Assembly (NCBI RefSeq): GCF_033568475.1 | Contig: NW_027331831.1 | Coordinates: 7,130,001-7,194,000 of the forward strand | Direction: 5' to 3' | Length of the DNA: 64,000 bases | Source: Henckelia pumila | Taxonomy: Eukaryota; Streptophyta; Magnoliopsida; Lamiales; Gesneriaceae | In this document: in pieces, positions 1 to 11,580 of the stretch | How the letters are laid out: each line of letters begins with the position of its first letter | How positions within the stretch are numbered: the stretch's first letter is position 1 | Notes under the pieces: generated by a model | What the model saw: only the letters and a program-made list of their open reading frames with translations | What the model was told of the DNA's origin: nothing | The model's database searches: none | Position numbers and translations under genes: made by a program

Positions 1-482
1 TCTTTCCAACTTTTTTTTACCAATTTACCCCTATTAAATTAATATCATTAACTATTATAATTTATACAATAATTTTATTCTATTAAAATCTTCATTAAAT
101 AAGAGTAAAATGAGAAATTGCTTTCTAAAATTTACTCGCTCAAACATCAATAAAATACATTGCAATACTTTGTGAACAAATGCTAATGAGAAGGACATAC
201 AATTGATTTATCCAAAATTTATTATAAATAATAATTTAATGGTAAAATAACAAAATTGGTCTGATAAGTTGGTTTATGTTGACTTTTAGTCCTCGAATTG
301 GTCAATATTTAGTCGTAGTATCTTCGTAATATCTTATGATAAATCAGTAATATTCAATGTCATATCATTATGTTCAGCTACATTATCCGCATATATGCGA
401 AAATTGGACTAAAAACACTAAGACCAAATGTTGACCGATTGGAAAACCAAAAATCGATCTAGTGCTATTATACTTATTGCAG
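1..482. other. Intron or left-flank DNA of the HD-Zip III gene, with a MITE-like segment
   Basis: This stretch precedes the first visible exon of the HD-Zip III gene, so it is most likely an intron. It is AT-rich. About 245-470 resembles a small non-autonomous repeat with weakly complementary ends (AATTGGTCTGATAAGTTGG on the left, CCGATTGGAAAACC on the right). No coding segment was recognised. The MITE reading is inference. Confidence 0.4.
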
Positions 483-3400
483 GCAGCATCTGTTCCCGAG
501 CTTGTGCGACCCCTCTACGAGTCACCTGAACTCATTGCCAAGGAGATGATTTTAACCGTAAGTATTCATGTATACTTCATTTACTCAACTTCCTATTAAA
601 TCTTTGATTGTAATCCAACATTTTCCTTTGTTTTTTTTTCCATGCCTCGCTAATTGTACTGTATTCAAGAAAATGTTTGTTTCAAGTTCAATACAAACTA
701 ATTACAGGCATGTTTTTTTCCCCCCTTTATAAGGCGCTTCAATATATTGGTCACCTGACAAGTAAGGCAATTCCTGGCAAAACGAAAAATCCACATGACA
801 GAGAAGAACCTGCCTTTGTAAAATCTCTTGGCCAAAGACTAAGCAGGTAAGCCTGCTGAATCATTTCTCAAATCGTTATCTCGATTCGTTGCAGCATGGT
901 TTTCTAGTCTTGCAGACATGCATGAGGTTTAAGCTCAAATGGCTACTTTGTAAAGGTTTTGATATCACCTTAAAATGTGACTCTAGTACAGTTGCATGAT
1001 GTCTTGGGAGTTATGAGAACTGAGAAAGTTTTGATCTTGGGCCTTTACTATTTTGAGATAAGCAAAAGGCACTAGTGTCTAGTACTGTCAAAACGGGCTA
1101 GGTCCATTTTGTCTCATAAAATAAGTTGGCTGAGTTGACAATTTCCCGACCCGTAAATATTGCAGGCCAGCCTGCTAGCTTGTTCGGACGGTACTACTAG
1201 TGAGATGCTAAAAAAAACATTAGTGTGACTGCAGGAGGAGTACACGTGTATGAGTAGAAGAACTCAATCATATGCTTTTACATAAGCTGCTAATTCTGAG
1301 TCATGCCATGAGGCTTTAGTTGATGAGATTATGTGCTTGAGCACGTTTTTCCATATATATATTTTCTTGTTTCATTTTGTTTAGGGGCTTCAATGATGCT
1401 GTCAATGGTTTTAATGAAGATGGGTGGCAATTGATGAATATGGTTTCCCCTAAAGGTGCCATTGTATCCATGAAGCGAACTAATAACATGGGATCTGCTA
1501 CGAATTATGATGGTGTCATTTGTGTGAAAACAACTGTGCTACTTCAAGTGAGTTATTGTCTTATTACTTTTCGACATTGATTAAAACAAGTTTCGCCCAT
1601 TTTGTTCACATTAGTATCGCATAAGCGTGTCTTTCAACGAGTGTATATGTGTTTATTGATGGCAGAACATCTCCACTGCAAAGCTGGTGGGACTGCTGAA
1701 AGATCACCGTTCTACTTGGATGGATTTCAACTTTGATGGCAAGCCTAAAGCAATCATCAAGGCTCCTTACTTTGGATATCCAGGAGTGAACACGCACGAT
1801 TTCTCTGATAAAGCTGTGCTACTTGGCCACACCAATCATGAGGATGAGGTTGGTTGATTCGATTTGTGAAAAGTTGAGCTAAATGTTGGATGCATGTGGT
1901 CTGATTCTTGTTTCTAATTTAGGTGTTGGAAGTTATTCGGTTCGAAAGGTTTTCACATCTCCAACACATTGGCTTTTCTGGGGAATTGTATCATTTGCAG
2001 GTGACATCCTCACCTTGTCCCATTATGACTGCAGGGGATGCATTAATTACCATTTTAATATTCTGAGGAAAAGGATGAACACCTAATGAATGTTTGAATA
2101 GATATCATACTCTGCTAGTTAAAAATGCAGGTTGTCAATGGACTGGAATCAATGGATGATACTTGTTTTGGTGCATCTTCAGAATTTATCTTTGCCCACA
2201 TTGATAAAACATTATCGAGTGACACTGTTCTATTATCTTCTGGATTTCGGATCGTCTCAATGGGTTCCAGGAGGGTTTGTTCCAATCCTTGAAAGTTTTG
2301 CCTCATCTCTTAAATTCTGTCACATTATATGTTCTTGATTTTTATCATAATATCATATAGGCATTGTCATGCAGTGGATACATCTGTTGTTTTCATAACT
2401 GTGTCTGCATATTTGATAGGCGAATTGGCCATCTGCCTTTGGTGTAGCAAATGAGGCATCAAGTTCCAGCACTCCATTTTCAGCCATAAACAACCCCTGC
2501 TCTATGATGGTTCTGGCCTTCCAGTTTCCTTTCGAAACCCGATTTGAGGTGGACGTAAGGTCAATGGCATTGGATTATATTCAACATGTGATTTCCTCCG
2601 TAAAGAACATTTGTCAGGGACTGATGCCGTCCGGATCAAATCTTGAGTACGCCACAGATGAAAATGTACCCATGGTATTCGACACCATACCAGACTCGGC
2701 CTATGATATTAACAGACTTGCTATACGGATATGCCAAAGTTATAGGCAAGTAAAACCACATACTGATTCTTGGAGATTCTAAGATTACTCCCAAGTTTCC
2801 TGAAGTCCTATTCATAGATTTTGTGCTTCCATGCTCTAATATGATATTATGTTAGTGCAGTTGACATGTTCTATCGATTTCAGCTGCCGACTTTAGCCTA
2901 TGAGTTTATACTTCTGATTTTGTGGTTTCAATAGGAGTACACATTACTTGATTCAATCCTTTTCGTTTGGAACAGGTCATATTTAGGTGTGGAGATGTGT
3001 GACTTCCACCGCGCGAGTACTGGACCTTACTCGGAACTGGTTCAAAATCACCAGTATGCTATACTGTGTTTCTCTTTCACGGTATGTAAATTTTGATTTA
3101 TACATGTACACACACGCATACATATATGAGTATGTAGAGAAATAAATAGTCCCTATTACATCTATCTATCCAATAAAACTAACCAACTTCTCTGGTTTGG
3201 TTGCCAGTCTCCCCCAATATGCCTTTACGCCAACCAAGCTGCAGTCGACATGCTAGAGACTGGATTACATAATCTACAAGCGCTTGCATTGGATCAGATT
3301 CTCCACTGCTCTAGCATTTCCTTGTATTCCATGATTCCAACTATAACACATCAGGTACACTTGCAACGAAAATTCCAACCGCTCGTTTAGCCCATCTGAG

Positions 3401-3696
3401 TTTCTCTACACTTCAATGAGATGATCATGGGAGTTCTGAGTGATGGAAAACAGCTTTTCCAACACATACATACACGCGTCCCATGTGTTTCATCATACTT
3501 GAAGTCTTGGTTTTTAACACATACCTAAGACTGCTTTGCTACTTGACAGGGATATTCTACTTTACCACCAGGATGTTGTCTGTCTACGAGGAATCGACGT
3601 ATCTTGTATGAACGAGGTTTGGTTTGGAGAGTAGAGGAACTGGATGGTTCATGTCACTGCTTCGCCACCGCGTTCATTAAATGGTCTTTCGACTAA
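483..3696 (+). CDS. Class III HD-Zip transcription factor, divergent, 5'-partial (START and MEKHLA regions)
   Basis: Ten exons are visible: 483-557, 734-846, 1385-1547, 1666-1848, 1923-2000, 2131-2274, 2420-2745, 2976-3081, 3208-3354 and 3550-3696 (stop TAA). All join in phase and give about 493 residues. The order of blocks matches REVOLUTA/ATHB-15-type proteins: VPELVRPLYES, then QRLSRGFNDAVNGF, FQFPFE, ICQSYRSYLG, ANQAAVDMLETGL and a C-terminal MEKHLA domain ending in FIKWSFD. The homeodomain, leucine zipper, start of the START domain and the miR165/166 site would lie left of the window. Known HD-Zip III proteins control meristem, polarity and vascular development. By eye this copy is far more divergent than that family usually is, though every exon is open. 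The intron after 2745 has a GC donor. The family call is firm; the paralogue is not identified. Confidence 0.85.
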
Positions 3697-4033
3697 GTAT
3701 TTCATGCATTCTTTTCCTAACTGTTCAGAAGTTTTATCTATACTCTGTGTTGCTTTGGAGGGATTTCATTAGTTATATTTTGTCATCCAAAAATTTGGAC
3801 TAGGTTTGGCTTGATGATACTACTTTCCACATCATGAATTCATGGGACTCTTGTGTGAAATATATTATAGCTAGTCTGCCTATATAGGCAGCATCATTTT
3901 CTCTTTAGTCTTAAAATATGATGATTGATGCAACTGGATAAATGGTTGGTGCGTTACGTAAGAGTACAACTACTTTTTACGGTGAATTTTTTAAAGCCCG
4001 TAGTTATGAGTAACTTGTATAAATTTATCAAAA
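3697..4033. other. Downstream region of the HD-Zip III gene
   Basis: AT-rich sequence that follows the HD-Zip stop codon and should contain its 3' UTR. I see no gene or clear repeat in it. Confidence 0.5.
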
Positions 4034-4467
4034 TAAGGTTCCGTTTGGATTTTAAAAATGTTTTTAGTCTTTTTAAATGAAAAAACTTAGTATATATTTG
4101 AATAAAATTTTTGTAAAATGTTTTTGAAAAATATTTTTTAAAAAGTGTTATCCGAGTACAGTTAGTATAATTGATAAATGTTTTTAGATGTTTTTAAAAT
4201 GAAAAACAAAATCAAAACACATTACTTTTGAAATGTTAAATTTTTGTATAGATCAGTTGTCCAAACACATATTTATCCTTTAAACAACTTTGAAAATATT
4301 TTATTAAAAATTTAAAAAAACACTTTTATAAAAAAAATTAATTTATAAGTACTTGTAAAAAAGGAGTCTATTTAAGTTTTTATGATTTTTTGTACTTTAA
4401 CGAAAAAAATTACTTTTCTAACGTGATAATTGATATAAGCATTTTTTTGTAAAAAAATCTGTTTTTT

Positions 4468-5850
4468 TACTATAAAAGTATGAATAGATGACAAAGTTTT
4501 CCATTGTGTATTTACTACATTGCCCTAAAGATATGAATTATTGGTATTAATTGCATGGGCATGAGTGGAAAAATGATGTAAAATTTGGGGACAAATTTGG
4601 GATGTGAAATTTATAAAAATCAATGTTTTGTTCAATCATTTAATTGATGCATTTATTATTATTATTATTTTACCCATTGAATAAAACATTTTAATGGTTG
4701 TCATTATATTTCTAAATTCATTCTACGAAAATAATAATGAGAAGAAATTTATAAAATAATGCATTATTTCCACTACCTATTTTTTCTTATAAACTATTTT
4801 TTAATTTTATCTATTTCTACTATAAAAGTATGAATAAAGGGCAAAATTTTTTATTGTGTATTTACTACATTGCCCAAAAGATATGAATTAATGATATTAA
4901 TTTCATGGACATGAGTAAAAAAATGGTGTAAAATTTAAGGACAAATTTGGGATGTGAAATTTATAAAGATCAATGTGTTGTTCATTCATTTAATTGATGC
5001 ATTTATTATTATTATTATTTTACCCATTGAATACAACATTTTAATGGTTGTCATTATATTCCTAAATTCATTCTACAAAAATAATAATGAGAAGAAAATT
5101 ATAAAATAATGCATTATTTCCACTACCTATTTTTTCTTATAAACTATTTTTTAATTTTATCTATTTCTACTATAAAAGTATGAATAAAGGACAAAATTTT
5201 TTATTGTGTATTTACTACATTGCCCAAAAGATATGAATTAATGATATTAATTTCATGGGCATGAGTAAAAAAATGGTGTAAAATTTAAGGACAAATTTGG
5301 GATGTGAAATTTATAAAGATCAATGTGTTGTTCATTCATTTAATTGATGCATTTATTATTATTATTATTTTACCCATTGAATACAACATTTTAATGGTTG
5401 TCATTATATTCCTAAATTCATTCTACAAAAATAATAATGAGAAGAAAATTATAAAATAATGCATTATTTCCACTACCTATTTTTTCTTATAAACTATTTT
5501 TTAATTTTATCTATTTCTACTATAAAAGTATGAATAAAGGGCAAAATTTTTTATTGTGTATTTACTACATTGCCCAAAAGATATGAATTAATGATATTAA
5601 TTTCATGGGCATGAGTAAAAAAATGGTGTAAAATTTAAGGACAAATTTGGGATGTGAAATTTATAAAGATCAATGTGTTGTTCATTCATTTAATTGATGC
5701 ATTTATTATTATTATTATTTTACCCATTGAATACAACATTTTAATGGTTGTCATTATATTCCTAAATTCATTCTACAAAAATAATAATGAGAAGAAAATT
5801 ATAAAATAATTCATTATTTTCACTACCTATTTTTTCTTATAAACATTTTT
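4468..5850. repeat. Four-copy 350-bp tandem array with Helitron-like unit starts
   Basis: The string TATAAAAGTA recurs at 4471, 4821, 5171 and 5521, exactly 350 bp apart. Units 2-4 are nearly identical and unit 1 is slightly more diverged. Units 2-4 begin TCTATTTCTACTATAAAAG, which resembles 5' ends of plant Helitrons. Each then holds a short inverted repeat (GGGCAA ... TTGCCC in units 2-4) and a TTA-triplet stretch. No long ORF is present. Near-identity of the last units suggests recent expansion. Confidence 0.85.
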
Positions 5851-6378
5851 TAATTTTATAAATGAATCATTATTATTTTTTGTCTTAAAAAATTTAAAAG
5901 TATGAGGTAAATTAATAAGCAAAAAAGCTCTTGTGGATTATGTTCTAAGTGAATCATTTTTATTTTTTTTTATTTTTAATATTAATATTTATGGGTAATA
6001 ATGATTTTTTATCTTGAAAAATATAGAATTATTAAGTTAATTTATGAATTTATTATTATTTTACCCATTGAATACAACATTTTAATGGTTGTCATCATAT
6101 TCTTAAATTTATTCTAAAAAAATAATAATGAGAAGAAAATTATAAAATAATGCATTATTTCTACTACCTATTTTTTCTTATAAACTGTTTTTTAATTTTA
6201 TAAATGAATCATTATTATTTTTTGTCTTAAAAAATTTAAAAGTATATGGTAAATTAATAAGCAAAAAAGTTCTTGTGGATTATGTTTTAAGTGAATCATT
6301 TTTATTTTTAATATTAATATTTATGGATAATAATGATTTTTATCTTGAAAAATATATAATTATTAGGTTAATTGATGC

Positions 6379-6460
<82 letters not shown>

Positions 6461-6780
6461 TTACCCATTGGATACAACATTTTAATGGTTATCATCATAT
6501 TCCTAAATTCAGTCTAAAAAAATAATGAGAAACAAATTATAAAATAATGCATAATTTCTACAACCTATTTTTTCTTATAAACTATTTTTTAATTTTATAA
6601 ATGAATCTTATTATTTTTTGTCTTAAAAAATTTAAACGTATGAGGTAAATTAATAAGCAAAAAAAGCTCTTGTGGATTATGTTATAAGCGAATCATTTTT
6701 ATTTCTATTTTTAATATTAATATTTATGGGTAATAATGATTTTTTATCATGAAAAATATAGAATTATTAGGTAAATTGAG
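5851..6780. repeat. Second tandem array (about 340-400 bp units) fused to the tail of the 350-bp unit
   Basis: The string TGTCTTAAAAAATTTAAA recurs near 5880, 6222 and 6619. Each copy is followed by a stretch containing CTTGTGGATTATGTT and a TTAATATTAATATTTATGG motif. Interleaved are partial copies of the 350-bp unit (the ACCCATTGAATACAACAT segment near 6061 and a variant near 6462). The third interval is longer because an ATT microsatellite has grown inside it. Confidence 0.75.
6378..6462. repeat. (ATT)n microsatellite
   Basis: About 28 TTA/ATT triplets with one interruption, inside the second array. An apparent poly-isoleucine reading frame here is only this microsatellite translated. Confidence 0.95.
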
Positions 6781-7574
6781 AGGAAAAACCTGTTATGATA
6801 ATATAATAGTAAGATACTAATAAAAATGATGAATTAATCATACTGAAATAGATAATGAATTACATAAGGATTGCAACAAATATAGCAATAGAAGAATTCA
6901 CATACTTTTTGTACTATGACAATAAAATAACTGATCATTTAAAATATTTAAGCAATATTTACACTTCTACAAAATTTTTGTTTAATATAATATATAGATA
7001 TATAGCATCACCATAAATTTTATAAAGAATAAGTTTCATAATGTAATAATCTATTAATAAAAACATGTTATATTAGAAAATAATATAAAATTTTTGAACT
7101 CTTTAAACACAGCATTTTAATTGGTTTCTTAAATATCATATTGTATTTGTAAAGATAATCATATAATATAGAAATATAAGTGAAATCAAAAAATAAATTA
7201 TTTTCATATAGTTTCTTTGTTATTACAAATATATTGTGTCAATTTACCTCTTATTTAATTATAAAAATTCACCTTCAATGAATTGGTTTGAATTATTTTC
7301 TATCAATTTAAGAAAACAAAAATTTAAAACACATTTTTTTAAAAAAATTCTTATAAAAAAATAAAATTTGGTTACGACATACTTATAAAAAAATTTAAAA
7401 ATAATGATACGTCATAATTCAGTAGATATTTGATTATAAAAATAAAAAAAAATAAAATTTTATCGAAACATAATTCTTAGGAAAATCTAAAAATAATTAA
7501 CATAAAAATGATTCAGATGTTGGAAAATAAAAATATGCATGTATTATTTTCAAACCAAACCAAACGGTGCCTTA

Positions 7575-8244
7575 CATTCATATTTTTATAGTAAAATAAA
7601 TAATTTTTTTAAAAATACTATATAATTTTTAATATAATCATTTATTTATTTTGCAAGTTTTTTTATTAATATACTGTTTGAAACAAATTTGGATTTTTGA
7701 ATTTTTTCTATTTATTTAAAAATATTTATCAGAATTTGTAAATATAATTTTTGCCATAAATATTTATTTATTTTGCAAGACTTTTTAATATAATTTGTCG
7801 ATTACAATAATCTATTTTTTGATCGAATATTATTGATTTTATATTAGAATATTGAAAATGCATGGATAAAATGAAAAAAAAAAATCATATAATAACCTAT
7901 GAAATTTATGTATAACAAATTTTGTGACAATTTTACACAATTAATAGTAGAAAGAGACTAAAGTGGAATCAAGATCTAGGACATCTTTCCTGAACTGGAC
8001 AAACTTGTCATTGAAGAGAGGAGATAGCCTCGTGATATTTACATGGTCCTTGGGAATGCATGAAACTGTGCAAATATAAAGATTGATTTTTTCACACCTA
8101 CAAGTAGCTAATATGATCAGAATTCAGGATATAAGACCTAAAAAAAAAACCAAGAAATTAGTTCCAGTGGGGGGAGACGAGTTTAGGCGCATTCAGGAGG
8201 AAGAAAGTAACATTGAAGACGAATATCCCCATTCACCATTCTGG
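7575..8244. other. AT-rich intergenic DNA and 3' flank of the permease gene
   Basis: No gene is recognised. The part next to 8245 should contain the 3' UTR of the minus-strand permease gene. A short plus-strand open frame at 8083-8265 has no family features and overlaps the end of that gene. Confidence 0.5.
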
Positions 8245-10929
8245 CTAATTGGTCAGCAGCAATGATAAATCTTGAATGATTTGCTCAACTACTAGACAAC
8301 CAGCACACAATCCGACACCAACAAGTGCCGGACCTGCATTTGAAATCATCGTGTCTGTTTCTTGATCTTGTTTCCTGTTCATTGCCAAGGCCATCATTGG
8401 AGGAAGAACTCCATATAGCATTGTCATGCAGTAACCTCCCTGTGCAGTTTCCATGCAGTTAATTTTCGACTAGTACTTTCAAATTTTCCACACAGTATAA
8501 TCGAATATAGGAACAAAGTTATGTGATGTTGCAGGTTAAGGATCGGATTTAAAAAGGTGGCAGAACTGAAGGGAAATGGAGCAATTTTCTAAACCTTGCA
8601 ATAAAATGGCACAAAAAAATTGAACTTTTTGATGAGGGACTGATTAGTTTGTAATTAAAAACAGCATGTAGAACTTCAAAATTAATTTATTTTTTCGAGA
8701 AGTGAGGAACTTTTAACTCACAGCAAAATCTGTGGCCGCAGAAAATGCATCTGGCACTGTTGTTGATACGGCGAGAGATGGAGCAATAATCAATACTGTT
8801 GCTGCAAAATTAGTTCTGTTTCTTTTCCACCAATTGCTGATAAAAATGAATGAACCTGATTTCTGCCAAAATAAACTTCATTGATAGGAGAATTATGGAA
8901 ATTCGACTATAGTGCTAATACACATATTAAAGTCAAAGGCATGCACAATACCTCGGGAATTTGCACTGATGGAGTATGCAAGGTCAGATTATTAAGCTGC
9001 TCCTTGTAGAACTCTGAGAAACTCAGAAGAGTGCCAATCAGTGATGTTCCGACTGCCAGGAGCGAAAAGACCTCAACCATTAGTGAAACTCCGCTCCATC
9101 TAATGCTACAAGCATAGGTCAAATTTATAGCATATTATTTTTGGACATCATCAAGAACCCAAAAAACAAAAGGAAAGAGATGTGTTGCAATATAATTTAT
9201 TATTTAATAAATTATAACAATAAAGGAAATGAGAGTTTTCCTCGTATTTAAGACGCAAGGTGCACATGTTAAAAGAACTTTCATATTCTGTATGGTAATA
9301 GATATACGTGGTTTGATTCTGAGCGTAATTGACGTAATACTTGATTACAAAATCTGTGTAGCAATTATATTGACCAATAAATCGAACGAACCGACCTCAT
9401 AAGCAATTCTACAGGATCAGCAACTTGATCAGCTTGATTTGATAGGCCTAATGCTATCGCATTCCAAACAAGCAATGCCAACAAAGGCATGATACTACCA
9501 AGTAAAATCGAAGCCCTTATACGTATAAGATCTCCTTCCAAATAAGCGCATAGAACTGAGGGAAAACCACATATGATCAGGTGGAAAAACATTCAAGATA
9601 TTCTATAATTCATCCTAGAACATCAATCCTTTACATGATTAAGTGTAAATGGAGAGATATTTATTCACCAGGTGCTAGGTCATGGTAAACCAGAGCAAAA
9701 ATCATTACTGGAAGTGTATCTGGAATTTTTTCCCAGTGGCCACTGCTGCCGTCTAATCCCGACCACCCTCCAAAAAGAACGGCAAGAACTTCAATTGCTA
9801 CCAGCAAACCTGTTCCACCAACGGTAAAAAAACTCACAATGATTCCGAATTCTCAGAAAAACTCTGCAGTTCTTTAAATTATCTGTCAAAGTAAGGCTGC
9901 ATACGAGTACCTATCATGGATGTTGTCAGACATTGGTTCACTTGATCCGTGGATCGAGTGCCTCCTACGGTGATCAGAATGGTGACAAGGGTGGTGAAGA
10001 AAACCCCAGAAACCGACTCTGGAGAATTGGTCAAGTGATATAGAATCTCTCCTGACTTGGCACTGTAGGCTATCACAGAAGTATAACCTAAGAAAACATA
10101 TGTCATCGTAGCTAGAGCTCCACCCCATTCTCCTAATGTCTCTTGAGCCATGGTCCTAATAGATATAACCTCTAATTCATCGCTGTTTACTTTTATTTTC
10201 TTCTTTTTGCGTAACCCCACATTAATCTCAACAAGCAAAAGAGCTTCAATCAACAAAAATGCCCAACATATCATTATTGATATCGAACTTGGAAGCAACC
10301 CCTGAAATACCAACATCCAGAAGCAACAAAGAAATTTGATTGGAACATGCATACACAAGAAAAAGATCAAATGGAAATCAGAAATGAGAATTACAGAATA
10401 TCACTCTCTGTCCCCTAAATTGATTCTCACTACAATGAAAATATCATTCTAATTGGTCAGATTTCCTTCAACACATTATCCTCACATAAATTGTCTGAAT
10501 TACCACTGGTGAAGTTTTCTTGGGGAGAGCCAGAATCCCAGAACCTATACTCGTCCCAATGATGAGAGCAACCGCACCAGCGACACTGCCTCTTTTCTTG
10601 GAAATTTGGGCAGGATCCTGCCTCGAACTCAGTGTAAAAAATCTCGCCTTTTTGCTTTTCTCTGTTTCTGGAAACCTCCAACACAGAGATTGCGGCCACC
10701 CCAGTTGATGGGTGCTGAAAAGAACAAAGGAAAAAACGAATCAAGCACTTGAAAATCATATCAACAACTTCATCATCACGTACATATGAAAGGGTGACAT
10801 CTTTGATTTGAAGCAAACTGTAGTTTCTCTTTGGTTCAAATTTCCACATGATGGAATCAAATATGGTAATTTGCAAGTTTTTGAACGATGATAGCAAGGA
10901 GTAATGGAGATGGTGTGATGGGATTTCAT
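8245..10929 (-). CDS. Tryptophan/tyrosine permease family transporter, predicted plastid-targeted
   Basis: Eight exons on the minus strand: 10784-10929, 10504-10714, 9911-10301, 9669-9809, 9396-9555, 8940 to about 9111, 8722-8862 and 8245-8439 (stop TAG). They splice in phase to about 470 residues. The N-terminal 80 or so residues are rich in Ser, Thr, Lys and Arg and poor in acidic residues, as in a chloroplast transit peptide. The core begins GSVAGAVALIIGTSIGSG, the first membrane segment of the aromatic amino acid permease family. Further hydrophobic segments follow, and TTVPDAFSAATDFAGGYC near the C-terminus is typical of plant members. The likely role is amino acid transport in the plastid envelope; substrate and location are inferred. 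The start at 10929 gives an in-phase first intron and a plausible transit peptide, but it is the least certain part of the model. Confidence 0.85.
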
Positions 10930-11209
10930 CACATATGAGAGAAAATCAGACAGCAAAGTTCCCAAATATCTGGGAAGGGAATATTGGCAACCGACTGCTG
11001 GGATTCTGATGTTCAGAATATATTATTTGAATAATAATATATATTATTATTTTTTTTAAATGATTAATATATATTATTATCATAAGAAAATTATAATCTT
11101 TTGTGATCTTCGTTACCTGGATGGCTGGATGGTCATTTTCGGATATTTTTTTAAAAAAAAAAAGAGTTACAGTATTTTTTTTATATGATGTTAACATGAT
11201 ATTGACATT

Positions 11210-11580
11210 CAACGTGTTTGGATACAAAAGTTATTAGATAAAAAAACATTTAAATAAGTTCAATTTTTTAAAGAACTTTTATTTTATAAAAAAAAAAAAA
11301 AAAAAACCGTGTTTTAGCGTTTGAATAAATATTGAAAAAATGAATTTTAAAATTAAAATAGAAGTAAAAGCAAAAATTTTGGCTTTTAAAAAAACACTCA
11401 TTTGTGTTTTTTTAATTGACTTCCATGACCAAACACACCGTTGGTAGTGTTTGAAAAAGCTTAGGTAATGTTTGTAAAAGTTTGTAGGAAGCATTTCTCA
11501 GCTTTTCATTAACAAAATTTCAAATTTTTGTTAACAGAAAAACTGAAAATTATTTTTAAAAATCTCTCTCAAACACTAAC
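11210..11580. repeat. Two adjacent MITE-like segments
   Basis: The first runs from GTGTTTGGA (about 11213) to CCAAACACACCG (about 11433), with a long A run inside. The second starts TAGTGTTTGAAAAAGC (about 11448) and ends CTCTCTCAAACACTAAC (about 11579), about 130 bp with good inverted ends. Neither has coding capacity. Superfamily is not assigned. Confidence 0.45.

Larger units (their letters stand above)
4034..7574. repeat. AT-rich repeat block with short inverted ends (possible DNA transposon carcass)
   Basis: The left end reads TAAGGTTCCGTTTGG. The right end, reverse-complemented, reads TAAGGCACCGTTTGG, so 13 of 15 bases match. Between them lie two related tandem arrays and AT-rich filler with no coding capacity. 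A target-site duplication is not obvious. Either this is one large non-autonomous DNA element into which arrays expanded, or two small MITE-like sequences happen to flank the arrays. The CGTTTGG end motif is common in plant MITEs. Confidence 0.4.

Noticed and set aside
6275-6517. Open frame rich in isoleucine
   Set aside because: It is the ATT microsatellite and surrounding array translated; no protein features.
4468-6780. CRISPR-like array
   Set aside because: Units are 350 bp, contiguous and without spacers, in a plant nuclear sequence.
10457-10897. Minus-strand frame overlapping the first permease exons
   Set aside because: It reads through the first intron and is out of frame with the conserved GSVAGAVALIIGTSIGSG segment; it is a shadow of the permease gene.
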